Positions 39,628-49,511 of a stretch of 64,000 nucleotides of DNA are shown here, one piece after another. The notes beneath the pieces were generated by a model. It was not told the origin of the DNA. It worked only from the letters and a program-made list of their open reading frames with translations, and ran no database searches. Position 1 is the first letter of the stretch. Each line of letters starts with the position of its first letter. Made by a program: the position numbers and the translations under genes. Source of the DNA: Streptococcus sp. (GTDB taxonomy: Bacteria; Bacillota; Bacilli; Lactobacillales; Streptococcaceae); contig JAUMZW010000002.1 of the NCBI GenBank assembly GCA_030527925.1, positions 62,001-126,000 on the forward strand. The letters run 5' to 3'.

Positions 39628-41823
39628 GTGAAAAAATTAAAAGATTTCATACTCAATATTTTAAGTACAAGGCTAGGATTTATAGGCTTGCTCCTATTTT
39701 TCTATTGGCTAAAAACAATGTGGGCTTATCATATTGATTTTAACCTTGATTTAGAAAATCCATATCAAGAATTTCTAACCATTATCAACCCAATTCCACT
39801 GGGATTATTATTAGTTGGATTTGCACTCTATTTTAAAAAGACTCGCTCTTTTTATATTGCTTCTTGGATTTTTTATACTATTATCAATCTGCTCTTACTC
39901 GCTAATTCTATTTATTACAGAGAGTTTTCGGATTTTATTACATTTAGTGCCATGTTGGCTAGTTCTAAAACCTCAGCAGGACTAGGAGATTCTGCTTTAA
40001 ACCTCCTTAGGATTTGGGACATTATTTATATCTTAGACTACATTATTTTAATTACCCTTTTTGTCACAAAAAAAATTAAAAAAGATGATCGTAGATTAAA
40101 CTATCGCGTTGGTATTGCAACAACAGCTTTCTCTTTACTCTTGTTTTCAGCCAATCTTTTCTTAGCAGAAATTGATCGACCTGAGCTACTAACAAGAGGA
40201 TTTTCAAATGTCTATGTGGTCAGAGCATTGGGTCTCCCAGCTTTTACTGCCTATAGTGGAAATCAAACTTACCAAGCTCAAAAAGAACGTAATCATGCAA
40301 CTGCAAAAGATTTAAAAACAGTCAAAGAGTATGTTTCCTCGCACTATGCGGCACCTAATCCCGATTATTATGGAATTGGAAAAGGAAAGAATGTTATCGT
40401 TATTCATCTAGAAAGTTTTCAACAATTTCTAATTGACTATAAGTTGAATGTCGATGGTCAAGAACATGAAGTAACACCATTTATTAATTCCTTATACCAT
40501 TCTAACGAAACAATCTCGTTTGCAAACTTTTTCCATCAAGTTAAGGCAGGTAAAACCTCAGATGCTGAAACTCTAATGGAGAATTCATTATTTGGATTAA
40601 ACAGTGGATCATTTATGGTCAATTACGGAGGAGATAACACTCAATTTTCCACTCCTAATATTTTAGCCCAAAACGGAAACTATACTAGTGCCGTCTTCCA
40701 TGGTAATGTTGAAACTTTTTGGAATCGAAATAACGCCTATAAACAATGGGGATACAATTATTTCTTTGATTCATCTTATTTTGCAAAACAAACAAAAGAT
40801 AATTCTTTCCAATACGGATTAAATGATAAATATATGTTTGCAGACTCTATAAAATATTTAGAAAGAATGCAACAACCATTCTACACAAAATTTATCACAG
40901 TAAGCAACCATTATCCTTACACAAGCTTGAAAGGTGAATCAGACGAAGAAGGATTTCCTTTAGCTAAAACGGATGATGAAACGATTAACGGCTATTTTGC
41001 AACAGCAAACTATCTTGACGCATCATTACAAGCTTTCTTTAATTATTTAAAAGAATCAGGAGTTTATAACAACTCTATCATAGTGTTATACGGAGATCAT
41101 TACGGAATCTCAAATTCACGAAACACTAGTTTAGCAGAACTACTCGGTAAGAATTCTGAAACTTGGACTGACTATGATAATGCTATGTTACAAAGAGTTC
41201 CCTACATGATCCATATTCCAGGTTATACTAAGGGATTCATTAGTCAAACATATGGAGGAGAGGTGGATAATCTACCAACATTGTTACATATCCTAGGTAT
41301 TGATACGTCAAACTATGTGCAATTAGGTCAGGATTTACTCTCAACACAAAATACTCAAACCGTGGCTTTTAGAACTGCAGGTTCATATGTTACTCCAGAA
41401 TATACAAGCTATAGTGGACACCTCTACTATACTCCTACAGGACAAGAAATAACGAATCCTGATGAAACAACCAAATTAAAAACAAAAGAGATTCGAAAAG
41501 CTGTTTCAGAACAACTCTCAATGAGTGATGAAATTCAAACAGGAGATTTACTAAGGTTTGATACTGACAACGGTCTCAATAAAGTCGATATCGCTTCTAT
41601 AAACTATAAAAAATCATTCAATGCACTTAAAAAAATTGAAACCAAAAAGGGAAGTGAATCAACTAGTATCTATAGCCAGCATAATAACGAATCAACGCAA
41701 AAACTCTTTAATGCCCCTAGTTATTTACAACTTCAAAAATCTCAAGAAAGTAGTTCAGAAAACAGTTCATCTAGTGGTGATGAAACTTCTAATACTAGTG
41801 AAACAACCACAGCAAACCAATAA
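39628..41823 (+). CDS. ltaS: Lipoteichoic acid synthase (LtaS family)
   Basis: A 731-residue membrane enzyme that polymerises glycerol phosphate from phosphatidylglycerol onto a glycolipid anchor. Five membrane helices occupy about the first 200 residues. An extracellular sulfatase-fold domain follows, with metal ligand Glu in VIVIHLESFQQF (about 262) and the catalytic Thr in KAGKTSDAETLMENS (about 312). GDHYGISNSRN is near residue 490. The C-terminus carries a Ser/Thr-rich low-complexity tail (about 700-731), not part of the catalytic fold. The in-frame GTG at 39628 is the called start and has AAAGGAAAT upstream. It is followed by its own terminator. Confidence 0.9.
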   Translation: MKKLKDFILNILSTRLGFIGLLLFFYWLKTMWAYHIDFNLDLENPYQEFLTIINPIPLGLLLVGFALYFKKTRSFYIASWIFYTIINLLLLANSIYYREFSDFITFSAMLASSKTSAGLGDSALNLLRIWDIIYILDYIILITLFVTKKIKKDDRRLNYRVGIATTAFSLLLFSANLFLAEIDRPELLTRGFSNVYVVRALGLPAFTAYSGNQTYQAQKERNHATAKDLKTVKEYVSSHYAAPNPDYYGIGKGKNVIVIHLESFQQFLIDYKLNVDGQEHEVTPFINSLYHSNETISFANFFHQVKAGKTSDAETLMENSLFGLNSGSFMVNYGGDNTQFSTPNILAQNGNYTSAVFHGNVETFWNRNNAYKQWGYNYFFDSSYFAKQTKDNSFQYGLNDKYMFADSIKYLERMQQPFYTKFITVSNHYPYTSLKGESDEEGFPLAKTDDETINGYFATANYLDASLQAFFNYLKESGVYNNSIIVLYGDHYGISNSRNTSLAELLGKNSETWTDYDNAMLQRVPYMIHIPGYTKGFISQTYGGEVDNLPTLLHILGIDTSNYVQLGQDLLSTQNTQTVAFRTAGSYVTPEYTSYSGHLYYTPTGQEITNPDETTKLKTKEIRKAVSEQLSMSDEIQTGDLLRFDTDNGLNKVDIASINYKKSFNALKKIETKKGSESTSIYSQHNNESTQKLFNAPSYLQLQKSQESSSENSSSSGDETSNTSETTTANQ

Positions 41824-41843
41824 TTGTATTAAAATAAGAAACC

Positions 41844-41882
41844 AGCTATACTAAAGTTACATTTAGGATAGCTTTTCTTTTT
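41844..41882 (+). terminator. Terminator of ltaS
   Basis: AGCTATACTAAA (41844-41855) pairs with TTTAGGATAGCT (41862-41873) with one mismatch, followed by TTTTCTTTTTT. Confidence 0.8.
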
Positions 41883-41896
41883 TATAGGAGTTCAAT

Positions 41897-42232
41897 ATGA
41901 AACTATTTATAGAATTTTTAAACTTATTTTTAATTATAGGGATAACAAGAATTTTAATATTAAAACCAAATAAAAATAAGACATTAGGAATTCTAGATAA
42001 ACTAAATATCTATATGATACTAACCATCCTACCTTTTATTTCTTTATTTTCTTTATTTCTCATCTCTTCAGGTATTTCACTCTTTATACTTAATGTTCAT
42101 AAGGATATAAAAGCAGTCTTTTTACTCACTTTACTTAGCGTTTTAGGTGTAGTTGCTCTTTCTATAATTTTAAGATGTTTTAAAAAAACTCTTAGACTAA
42201 TGAGAAGTTTAAAAAAAGATATCAAAGATTAA
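41897..42232 (+). CDS. Small hypothetical membrane protein
   Basis: A 111-residue protein with three hydrophobic stretches (about 5-22, 36-63 and 72-92) and a basic C-terminal tail (RCFKKTLRLMRSLKKD). ATAGGAGTT gives a good Shine-Dalgarno before the ATG. It follows the ltaS terminator, so it may depend on readthrough or a weak promoter. No family was recognised. Confidence 0.6.
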   Translation: MKLFIEFLNLFLIIGITRILILKPNKNKTLGILDKLNIYMILTILPFISLFSLFLISSGISLFILNVHKDIKAVFLLTLLSVLGVVALSIILRCFKKTLRLMRSLKKDIKD

Positions 42233-42255
42233 CTCGTTACTATTCTGTCTAACAT

Positions 42256-42288
42256 AAAAAGGCTTGTGAATCATCACAAGACCTTTTT
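42256..42288. terminator. Bidirectional terminator after rplT
   Basis: AAAAAGGCTTGTGA pairs with TCACAAGACCTTTTT with one unpaired base. It lies between the small membrane protein gene and rplT, which converge. Confidence 0.88.
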
Positions 42289-42290
42289 AA

Positions 42291-42650
42291 TTATTTGCCT
42301 AATTTAGCTTTAGCTGCATCAGCAAGTGCTGTAAATGCTGCTGAATCATTAACTGCTAAATCTGCCAACATTTTACGGTTTACTTCAATTTCAGCAAGTT
42401 TTAAACCATGCATTAATTGTGAGTATGAAAGTCCATTCATACGAGCAGCCGCATTGATACGTGTAATCCATAATTTACGAAAATCACGTTTCTTCTGACG
42501 ACGGTCACGGTATGCATAGTAATAAGAATTCATTACTTGTTCTTTAGCAGTACGGAACAAGATATGTTTTGCACCATAGTAACCTTTAGCTAATTTTAAA
42601 ATACGTTTACGACGTTTACGTGAAACAACTCCACCTTTAACACGAGCCAT
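42291..42650 (-). CDS. rplT: 50S ribosomal protein L20
   Basis: A 119-residue, highly basic 23S-rRNA-binding protein needed for early 50S assembly. [27 protein letters not shown] and a conserved [18 protein letters not shown] segment identify it. In Firmicutes L20 represses the infC-rpmI-rplT operon by binding the leader; here it is the last gene of that operon. Confidence 0.97.
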   Translation of the reverse strand: MARVKGGVVSRKRRKRILKLAKGYYGAKHILFRTAKEQVMNSYYYAYRDRRQKKRDFRKLWITRINAAARMNGLSYSQLMHGLKLAEIEVNRKMLADLAVNDSAAFTALADAAKAKLGK

Positions 42651-42700
42651 TTATTGATCCTCCAAATATTCTCTAATTCTTTAATATAACTTACTTCAAA

Positions 42701-42901
42701 TTAACGTAAGCGAGTAAGCATTGCTTTAATACGTTTGAAATCTCCTGCACTTACCATTGAAGCTTTGCGAAGATGACGACGTTGTTTTTTAGTTTTTCCG
42801 TGGAAACGGTGAGATGTATAAGCGCGGAAGCGTTTCAATCCACCTGAACCTGTACGTTTAAAACGTTTAGCTGATGCGCGGTGTGTTTTTTGTTTTGGCA
42901 T
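42701..42901 (-). CDS. rpmI: 50S ribosomal protein L35
   Basis: A 66-residue basic protein starting [20 protein letters not shown], the L35 signature. It is located between infC and rplT, with AGGAGA upstream. Confidence 0.97.
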   Translation of the reverse strand: MPKQKTHRASAKRFKRTGSGGLKRFRAYTSHRFHGKTKKQRRHLRKASMVSAGDFKRIKAMLTRLR

Positions 42902-42939
42902 TTTAAAAATTCTCCTCTTATTAATAGTTAACTAGACAA

Positions 42940-43470
42940 TTATTTTTTGTCTGATATCGGTGCAAGTTGCATGAACATTTGGCGTCCATCCATCTTAGCT
43001 CTTTGCTCGATAATAGCAATATCTTGCGTTTTTTCAGCAAATTCTGCTAACACCTTTGCTCCAATTTCTTTATGAGTAATCATACGCCCTTTAAAGCGAA
43101 TAGAAACTTTAACTTTATTTCCTTTTTCAAGGAACTTACGACCATTACGAAGTTTTGTTTCAAAGTCACCTTTATCAATAACTGGACTCAATCGTACTTC
43201 TTTAACAGTCACAACACTTTGTTTTTTACGTTGTTCTTTTTGTTTCTTTTGATACTCAAATTTGAACTTACCATAGTCCATAATTTTCGCAACAGGTGGC
43301 GTAGCTTGTGGTTGGATTAAAACCAAATCAACATTAGCATTATCAGCAAGTGCTTGTGCTTCTGAAAGGGGTTTTATACCTAATTGTTCACCCTCAAGAC
43401 CAACAAGACGAACTTCGCGAACACGAATCTCATCGTTAATGAATAGATCTTTTTTAGCTATGATCTTCAC
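42940..43470 (-). CDS. infC: Translation initiation factor IF-3 (start codon uncertain)
   Basis: A 172- to 176-residue factor that prevents premature subunit joining and checks start-codon pairing. Family blocks are present: [48 protein letters not shown] and [12 protein letters not shown]. The longest start is GTG 43470-43468, but this GTG is itself part of the AGAGGTG Shine-Dalgarno. The better-spaced in-frame codons are ATC (43464-43462) and ATA (43461-43459), both non-AUG and known to allow IF-3 autoregulation elsewhere. It is first in the infC-rpmI-rplT operon. Confidence 0.93.
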   Translation of the reverse strand: MKIIAKKDLFINDEIRVREVRLVGLEGEQLGIKPLSEAQALADNANVDLVLIQPQATPPVAKIMDYGKFKFEYQKKQKEQRKKQSVVTVKEVRLSPVIDKGDFETKLRNGRKFLEKGNKVKVSIRFKGRMITHKEIGAKVLAEFAEKTQDIAIIEQRAKMDGRQMFMQLAPISDKK

Positions 43471-43489
43471 CTCTTTATTTTTTTAGAGA

Positions 43490-43625
43490 AAAACGAAAGC
43501 GGACTTGATGAATCAAAGCCCGCACGACATTATATTTCACTAATGAAACTTAACATGTGGAGCCAGACAACAATTGTCGCAAGGCGAGAAGTTCTCACTT
43601 CTGCTTTTCTCATTAGTATTATTCT
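43490..43625 (-). promoter_or_regulatory. infC leader with L20-type attenuator
   Basis: The 135-nt leader upstream of infC contains a strong terminator-like hairpin, GCGGGCTTTGAT (43523-43512) with ATCAAGTCCGC (43509-43499), followed on the minus strand by TTTCGTTTTT. Upstream pairing such as GAGAAAAGCAGAAGTGAGAAC and TTCTCGCCTTGCG could form the alternative structure. Position and layout match the Firmicute L20 leader, where L20 promotes premature termination. This is inferred from context. Confidence 0.75.
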
Positions 43626-43629
43626 ATCA

Positions 43630-44319
43630 TCATAGTTGGTCTGTGTCAATCATTTTCTCTGCTTTCTTCAAAATAAAATTGACAACTCCAGCAATATCGA
43701 CACCAGTAGTGTCAAAAGTAATAGCATCTTCGGCTGCTTTTAGTGGTGAAACTTTTCTATGACTATCTTTATAGTCTCTTTCTTCAATTTCTTTTTTTAG
43801 GGTTTCAAAATCAGTTGCAATTCCTTTTTCAATATTTTCTTTATAACGACGTTCCGCGCGTTCTTGAACGGAAGCAATTAAGAATATTTTTAACTCAGCA
43901 TTGGGTAAAACCACTGTCCCTATATCACGACCATCCATAATGATACCACCATTTTGGGCAATAGTACGTTGTTGTTTAACTAATTCTTCTCTTATTTCAG
44001 GAAGAGCAGCAATTCTTGAAACGTAATTAGTAACATCATTTTGACGAATTAAGAGTGTGACATCTTTTTCACCTAATAAGACGTTTTGGTTATCGTCATC
44101 TTTATTGATACTAAATGAAATAGGATTAGCTTTTAATAATTCTAAAAGAATAGATGGTTTCTCAACACTAACATTATTTTTTAAAGCTAAATACGTTGCA
44201 CAACGATACATAGCCCCTGTATCTAAGTAAGTATAACCTAACTTTTTAGCAAGTATCTTAGCAACAGTACTTTTTCCACTCGAAGCAGGACCGTCGATAG
44301 CGATTGTTATTGTATTCAT
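43630..44319 (-). CDS. cmk: Cytidylate kinase
   Basis: A 229-residue NMP kinase phosphorylating CMP and dCMP. The P-loop [14 protein letters not shown] is at 8-21, [12 protein letters not shown] binds substrate, and [17 protein letters not shown] lies near 100-116. It follows the LysM-like protein gene by 10 nt and precedes the infC leader. Confidence 0.96.
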   Translation of the reverse strand: MNTITIAIDGPASSGKSTVAKILAKKLGYTYLDTGAMYRCATYLALKNNVSVEKPSILLELLKANPISFSINKDDDNQNVLLGEKDVTLLIRQNDVTNYVSRIAALPEIREELVKQQRTIAQNGGIIMDGRDIGTVVLPNAELKIFLIASVQERAERRYKENIEKGIATDFETLKKEIEERDYKDSHRKVSPLKAAEDAITFDTTGVDIAGVVNFILKKAEKMIDTDQL

Positions 44320-44329
44320 TCTTCCTCTT

Positions 44330-44815
44330 CTAATTCACGTAAACTGCATCACCAGGATTTGCATACCAATAGCCTTGTGTCATATGAGCAGGATTTAAAG
44401 ATTGCAATTGTGCTACTGAAATACCTGCTCTAGCAGCAATAGAGCCTGCACCTTCGCCCGCTAAAACAACAATTGTATCCCCTGTCCCTTCTTTTGAACT
44501 GGATTCTGTCGTTTCTTCCTCAGTTGATTCCTCAGTTGAAGTTTCCTCATTAGCGTTCTCAACACTTGAACTTTGAGTATTTTTTTTCGTTTGTTTCTTT
44601 GACACAGCAGTCTTATAAAATCCAGATGTTTCTTTGACCTTATTTCCTCCACGATTTGAAGTATAAAAAACAATAAACAAAATAATTAACATTATTGTGA
44701 AAAATATACTTAAAATTGCAGTTAACCAATGCGTATTTAAAATCATCATTTTTGCTTTTCTTGAGATTTTATTTTCCTCTTTAACAATTTTTTCTTCCCA
44801 TGGCTCTTGTCCCAT
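44330..44815 (-). CDS. SAG1386/EF1546-type membrane protein with C-terminal LysM-like domain
   Basis: A 161-residue protein with a cytoplasmic N-terminus (about 1-28), one membrane helix (about 29-52), a Ser/Thr/Glu-rich linker (about 75-112) and a C-terminal LysM-like segment ([20 protein letters not shown] to the end), likely peptidoglycan-binding. It is conserved upstream of cmk in streptococci. Function is not established to my knowledge. The start has AAGGGGGAAA before it. It is divergent from the ferredoxin gene. Confidence 0.78.
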   Translation of the reverse strand: MGQEPWEEKIVKEENKISRKAKMMILNTHWLTAILSIFFTIMLIILFIVFYTSNRGGNKVKETSGFYKTAVSKKQTKKNTQSSSVENANEETSTEESTEEETTESSSKEGTGDTIVVLAGEGAGSIAARAGISVAQLQSLNPAHMTQGYWYANPGDAVYVN

Positions 44816-44860
44816 GATTTCCCCCTTGTGTAATAAAACATTTAGTATTAAAATAATACT

Positions 44861-45061
44861 ATGAAAGTAGCTATAATTCCAGAAAAATGTATTGCTTGTG
44901 GCTTATGCCAAACCTATTCTAATTTTTTTGACTATCATGATGATGGTATCGTAAAATTCAGTAAGGATGATACTCTTCTTAAAGAAATCAGCTCCGATGA
45001 TAAAGATACCATTATGGCAGTCAAATCTTGTCCTACTAAAGCACTTATTATTGAAAAATAA
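44861..45061 (+). CDS. Small ferredoxin, probable [4Fe-4S]
   Basis: A 66-residue acidic electron carrier. The cluster-binding CIACGLC is at residues 11-17 and the remaining Cys in SCPTKAL near residue 57, the pattern of single-cluster 4Fe-4S ferredoxins. It could receive electrons from the reductase encoded at 8003-9001, but this is only a functional guess. The 3' end is part of a strong terminator hairpin. Confidence 0.88.
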   Translation: MKVAIIPEKCIACGLCQTYSNFFDYHDDGIVKFSKDDTLLKEISSDDKDTIMAVKSCPTKALIIEK

Positions 45062-45075
45062 TAAGTGCTTTTTTA
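45038..45075. terminator. Terminator overlapping the ferredoxin stop
   Basis: AAAGCACTTATTATT (45038-45052) and AATAATAAGTGCTTT (45057-45071) form a perfect 15-bp stem followed by T-run; the left arm is coding. It serves the convergent ebsA-like gene too. Confidence 0.88.
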
Positions 45076-45531
45076 ATGATTTAAAAAATAATCAAGTTCA
45101 ATGATTTCTGAAGAAACATTAATTTCACCACTAAATTTAGGATGTACAGCTATAGCATCTAAAAAATAATGCTTTGGTAGCTTCCTCATATAGTAAAAAT
45201 GTTTTTGACCTTCTCTTGTTAAAATTGTAATACTTGATTTTGTAACATCTATTCTCTCAATGGAAGAAATTAAAACATTTCTTTTCTTAAACGGACTTAA
45301 ACAAATGACCTTCAGTTTATCTTTCTCAATCAAGAAATAACGGTGAAATCCCAAACCTACTAATACAACAAAAAGAGTAAATAATGTGAAAAAGTAAGCT
45401 GGAATACTAGTTTGTTCATATAAAACAGCTAAACTAAAGAAAACACAAGCGATGGTAATCGACCAATATGTGATCGACCAAGATAGCTCTGGCTGCCAAT
45501 GATAACGAATTTTACCTAAAAATTTAATCAA
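45073..45531 (-). CDS. EbsA-like membrane protein
   Basis: A 152-residue protein with two central membrane helices (about 20-37 and 42-60) and a PH-like soluble remainder. It resembles the EbsA family (annotated as pore-forming in enterococci, where ebsA is linked to surface aggregation). That function is weakly supported in streptococci. It is located between ferredoxin and pepT, 21 nt after pepT. Confidence 0.65.
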   Translation of the reverse strand: MIKFLGKIRYHWQPELSWSITYWSITIACVFFSLAVLYEQTSIPAYFFTLFTLFVVLVGLGFHRYFLIEKDKLKVICLSPFKKRNVLISSIERIDVTKSSITILTREGQKHFYYMRKLPKHYFLDAIAVHPKFSGEINVSSEIIELDYFLNH

Positions 45532-45552
45532 ATTGCTATCTTCTCCTACTCG

Positions 45553-46776
45553 TTACTTTTTTGATGTAATACCTACAATTACATCAACAGCTTTTTCCAT
45601 TGTTTGTAGACTAACAAACTCAAAACGACCATGCATATTTTCCCCACCAGCAAACAAGTTAGGAGTTGGTATGCCCATAAATGAAATTTTAGAACCATCA
45701 GTTCCGCCTCGTATTGGTTCAATAATAGGTGTAATATTCAATTCTTCCATAACCGATTTTGCTAAGGTAATCGGGGTCATATCTTTTTCAATAACCTTTT
45801 TCATATTTAAATATTGATCAGCTATTGTTACAATTACACGCTTATCGCCTAACTTATTATTCATATCATTTGCAATTTTTTCAACATATACCTTACGATT
45901 TGAAAAGGCTAAATCTTCAAAATCACGTATAATATAAGAACTATGAGCCTGCTCAACTGAACCATCCATTTTGAATAAATGGTAAAATCCTTGATAACCA
46001 TCCGTTAATTCTGGACGCTCATCTGCTGGTAATTGTTGATGGAAATCAATTGCTAGTTGAAGGGCATTAATCATTTGTCCTTTAGCAGTACCTGGATGAA
46101 CATTACGTCCTAAGAATTCAACCTCAAGTGATGCTGCACTAAATGTTTCATATTGTAATTCCCCCAGTGGTCCACCATCAACCGTATAGGCAAAATCAAC
46201 ATCAAATTCCTGAACATCAAATCTGTCTGCACCAACACCAATTTCTTCATCCGGACCAAAGGCGACACGTATCTCACAATGTTCAATTTCAGGGTGAGTC
46301 ACTAAATAATCTATAGCAGTCATAATCTCTGCTATACCAGACTTATCGTCTGCTCCTAATAAAGTTGTTCCATCTGTTGTAATTAAAGTCTGACCTTTAT
46401 AGTTCTCTAACTGAGGAAACTCAGATGGTTTAAGAGAATACCCTGATTCACCCAGTGGAATATCTCCACCAGGATATACATCAATAACCTGCGGATTTAC
46501 ACCCTCAGCATTGAAGTCAGCTGTATCCATGTGTGATATGAAACCAATTTTATAGTTAAAATCTGAAGAAGTTGCAGGTAAAGTACCAATCAAAAAACCA
46601 TTACTCTTATTATAGATTACATCCTTCAAACCAATAGCTTCCATCTCTGGTTTTAGTACAGTCAAAGCAAATTCAACTTGACTCTGTGAAGATGGAACAG
46701 TAGTACTTTCTGGATTACTTCTTGTATTAACTTTTACGTATGTTAAAAAACGTTCTAATAATTTAGAATATGCCAT
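45553..46776 (-). CDS. pepT: Tripeptide aminopeptidase (peptidase T)
   Basis: A 407-residue zinc metalloexopeptidase of family M20B removing N-terminal residues from tripeptides. Metal-binding motifs appear as [11 protein letters not shown] (about 78), [15 protein letters not shown] (about 138-152), [12 protein letters not shown] (about 173-184), and a late His in [11 protein letters not shown]. It supports amino-acid nutrition after peptide uptake. A terminator at 46815-46838 separates it from the Bsp-like gene upstream. Confidence 0.95.
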   Translation of the reverse strand: MAYSKLLERFLTYVKVNTRSNPESTTVPSSQSQVEFALTVLKPEMEAIGLKDVIYNKSNGFLIGTLPATSSDFNYKIGFISHMDTADFNAEGVNPQVIDVYPGGDIPLGESGYSLKPSEFPQLENYKGQTLITTDGTTLLGADDKSGIAEIMTAIDYLVTHPEIEHCEIRVAFGPDEEIGVGADRFDVQEFDVDFAYTVDGGPLGELQYETFSAASLEVEFLGRNVHPGTAKGQMINALQLAIDFHQQLPADERPELTDGYQGFYHLFKMDGSVEQAHSSYIIRDFEDLAFSNRKVYVEKIANDMNNKLGDKRVIVTIADQYLNMKKVIEKDMTPITLAKSVMEELNITPIIEPIRGGTDGSKISFMGIPTPNLFAGGENMHGRFEFVSLQTMEKAVDVIVGITSKK

Positions 46777-46814
46777 ATGCCACCTCGAAAAATATTCTCT
46801 TTATTATACCATAA

Positions 46815-46838
46815 AAAAACAGCCTATCAGCTGTTTTT
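46815..46838. terminator. Terminator between the Bsp-like gene and pepT
   Basis: AAAAACAGC (46815-46823) pairs with GCTGTTTTT (46830-46838), 6-nt loop, 28 nt after the Bsp-like gene stop. Confidence 0.8.
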
Positions 46839-46866
46839 AAATTATGATTTTAGACTTTTGTAATGC

Positions 46867-48513
46867 TTAATTGGGATAAACATATAGGACGCTTCCTCCT
46901 GATACTGCAGACAGTGGATTAAACCACCCTCTAAAATTACTTATATACTGTTTCCCTGCATAGTTGGACTCTTTAACTTGAATACGTGTCATACTCTCAA
47001 CTGCTGTCACATATGCAACATGTCCATAACCACCACCATCATAAGGCCAAACAGCTACTGCACCAACTTCTGGAACGTTACCCACACGAAATCCTTTATT
47101 TTTCATATTTGTTGCCCAGCCATTTGCATTTCCCAACCAATTTGGGACCCAGGGTGCCAAAGTTTTCACACCCCATGTACACTGTCCAACTGGATATGTA
47201 TTTTGTTCATTGATGTAGGTTGTAATCTTAGGACTAGCTGACGTATTGCTTAACAGATATGTCAATTGAGGTTTATATTCCTGATTAGCTAGATTGAAAG
47301 TTTCAGATGAACCATCTGAGTATTCAACCATGGCAATGACACTATAAACACCTGCTTTAACATTTATTGATTTAAGATCAAAGCTATTACTCGCTTTTCC
47401 GTACCCAATTGCTTTTGAGAATAGAGTTTGACTCAGACTAGCATCCGATAATGAGGTGACAGTTGTTCTAAGTCCTGTCACTTTTTTAGACATTTCAACT
47501 TCAGCCACACTCACTGTAAATTGTCCATTGTTCATCGGACTAACCATTATTTTTGGAGGAACTAAACTTTTAATCTCTTTAACATCAAAACCATCTGTAG
47601 CTAAAAGAAGCTCTTGTTTCATTGTTGAGGTATTGGTTGCATAAATGTGTGTACTGAAATGACCATAATCAAAGCCATGATTAGTTAGAGGAATCGTAAC
47701 TTTATAGGAGGTCTCTGATTGTTTGATTGCTAGATACCATTTGATATCATCCTGACCATTAACATCTGACCAAACAGGAATCGATAAAGAAGCATATTGT
47801 TTTGGAACATCATTAATGATTAAGTCATAACTTGTATCAGAGCTGCGTTCCAGAGTGTAATTAATTACTTTTTGATTAATTTGTAAAGTCTGAGCAGATA
47901 TCAACGACATCTCCCCATTCTTTTTTAGATAAGTATGGAAGTTGTAATTCCCCCTACCTTTATGGTTTGCTAAAGAAATAATATTATCCTTTAAACTTGT
48001 ACTATACCATTTTAAATCATCTTGTCCATTTTCTTCCGACCAAACAGCTGTCACTAGTTCACTATTTGACGGAGGCAAAATAGTATTTTCCAAGCGGACT
48101 TGTGTATTATCTCTAGTGATAATAGGAGGGTTAACTTTTATCACACTATTTTCTAAAACTTTTCCAATTTTGTTGCCATCAGCATAGGTTGTATAGACAT
48201 GAATATTATAATTTCCAGCTGCACTTTTGTGATTCACTAAATTAAAAGTAATTTTAGATTGCCCACTTGTGAAATCAGAACAACTATACCATTTCAAGTC
48301 ATCCTGACCACTTTCCTCTGACCATATAGCAACATCCATTTGCTTAATCTTTTTCCCCTGTGCTTCACCAATAACATCAAATGTTTTAGTCAATTCATTA
48401 AAATCTGACTTTTTCAACAAAATATCATTCTGATCCTCAGCTAAAACCTGACCTGACATACCAAAAGTGGCAAACAAAGCACTTGCAAACAAAAATGGTT
48501 TTATTTTTCTCAA
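46867..48513 (-). CDS. Secreted Bsp-repeat / CHAP amidase-endopeptidase-like protein
   Basis: A 548-residue exported protein. The signal peptide (1-25) ends at VLAED. Three clear GBS-Bsp-like repeats follow, each with a [17 protein letters not shown] core and a NH(K/G)...G(N/H)(Y/F)..H(V/T/I)Y ending (about 60-130, 155-215, 245-310). A fourth degenerate repeat spans about 320-410. The C-terminal CHAP domain (about 435-540) has the Cys in VGQCTWGVK and His in YGHVAYVT, consistent with a cysteine peptidoglycan hydrolase. Similar proteins in group B streptococci affect cell shape and wall. It is monocistronic with AAGGAGAG upstream. Confidence 0.87.
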   Translation of the reverse strand: MRKIKPFLFASALFATFGMSGQVLAEDQNDILLKKSDFNELTKTFDVIGEAQGKKIKQMDVAIWSEESGQDDLKWYSCSDFTSGQSKITFNLVNHKSAAGNYNIHVYTTYADGNKIGKVLENSVIKVNPPIITRDNTQVRLENTILPPSNSELVTAVWSEENGQDDLKWYSTSLKDNIISLANHKGRGNYNFHTYLKKNGEMSLISAQTLQINQKVINYTLERSSDTSYDLIINDVPKQYASLSIPVWSDVNGQDDIKWYLAIKQSETSYKVTIPLTNHGFDYGHFSTHIYATNTSTMKQELLLATDGFDVKEIKSLVPPKIMVSPMNNGQFTVSVAEVEMSKKVTGLRTTVTSLSDASLSQTLFSKAIGYGKASNSFDLKSINVKAGVYSVIAMVEYSDGSSETFNLANQEYKPQLTYLLSNTSASPKITTYINEQNTYPVGQCTWGVKTLAPWVPNWLGNANGWATNMKNKGFRVGNVPEVGAVAVWPYDGGGYGHVAYVTAVESMTRIQVKESNYAGKQYISNFRGWFNPLSAVSGGSVLYVYPN

Positions 48514-48554
48514 ATAAACTCTCCTTATTATTTTATTTATACGAGTCTATTCGA

Positions 48555-48590
48555 AAAAATAGCTGTAGAAAAACTACAACTATTTTTTTT
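48555..48590 (-). terminator. Terminator of the rhamnan cluster
   Basis: AAAAATAGCTGTAG (48555-48568) pairs with CTACAACTATTTTT (48574-48587), overlapping the last gene's stop. It ends the leftward polysaccharide transcript. Confidence 0.85.
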
Positions 48591-49506
48591 CTTTAATGAG
48601 ATAAATCGGTCTCTTCTTAGTTTCTAAAAAGATTTTTGCAATATATTTACCAATAATACCAAGTGCTAATAATTGAAGGCCACCTAAACATAAAATTAAG
48701 CAGACAAGACTAGGCCATCCTGATACTGAATCACCAAAAAGTAATTTTCTCGTAATGATAAAAATAATACCGAAAATAGAAAAAACAAAAGATAACAGAC
48801 CAGCCCAAATTGACAAATTCAGTGGAGCCTCAGAAAAATTAATAAAACCATCAATGGAGTATTTTAATAAGGACCAAAAATTCCAACTTGTCTTTCCTGC
48901 AACTCTTTTCCTATTTTCATAACTAATATATGCCACCTTATATCCTACCCAAGAAAAGAGACCCTTGGAAAAACGATTTACTTCTCGTAATTCTAAAACA
49001 CTATCAACAACTTGTCGTGTCATCAATCGAAAATCTCTAGCTCCATCAACAATCTTAGTATCTGAAATGAGATTAATCAGGAAATAGAATAAACGTGCCA
49101 GTATTGAGCGTAGCCAGGGTTCCCCATCACGATTAGAGCGTCTTGTAGCTACAATATCGTAACCTTCTTGAATTTTGTCTAGCATCTCAATCAGTAATTC
49201 TGGAGGATCTTGCAAATCTGCATCTATAATGGCCACATAATCCCCTTTGCTATGCTCTAAACCTGCTAAAATTGCAGCCTCCTTTCCAAAATTTCTTGAA
49301 AACGAGATATAGTGCATCCTAGTCATCGATTCTGATAAGTTTCTTAGTATTGCTAACGTCTTATCTGTAGAACCATCATCGACAAAAATATAGCTAAATA
49401 TAATGTGATGAGATAAGTCCTGCTCTATCTTTAAACAAGTGTCTCTAAATGAGATTAACGTCTCTTCCTCGTTAAAACAAGGAATAATAAGTGTCAGTTC
49501 TTTCAT
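48580..49506 (-). CDS. GtrB-like polyprenyl-phosphate glycosyltransferase (GT2)
   Basis: A 308-residue GT2 enzyme with two C-terminal membrane helices (about 232-255 and 265-292), the layout of GtrB/YkcC enzymes that load glucose or GlcNAc on undecaprenyl phosphate. Motifs: IIPCFNEEETL at the start, FVDDGSTDKT (about 40-49), DADLQDPPELL (about 95-105) and NRFSKGLFSWVGY. It probably makes the lipid-linked donor for the adjacent GT-C enzyme that decorates the rhamnan. It resembles GacI/SccN in role; which sugar it uses cannot be read from sequence. Confidence 0.82.
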   Translation of the reverse strand: MKELTLIIPCFNEEETLISFRDTCLKIEQDLSHHIIFSYIFVDDGSTDKTLAILRNLSESMTRMHYISFSRNFGKEAAILAGLEHSKGDYVAIIDADLQDPPELLIEMLDKIQEGYDIVATRRSNRDGEPWLRSILARLFYFLINLISDTKIVDGARDFRLMTRQVVDSVLELREVNRFSKGLFSWVGYKVAYISYENRKRVAGKTSWNFWSLLKYSIDGFINFSEAPLNLSIWAGLLSFVFSIFGIIFIITRKLLFGDSVSGWPSLVCLILCLGGLQLLALGIIGKYIAKIFLETKKRPIYLIKEKK

Positions 49507-49511
49507 AACAA

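Noticed and set aside
46978..47644. Plus-strand ORFs inside the Bsp-like gene
   Set aside because: They are antisense shadows of the repeats and CHAP domain without start signals.
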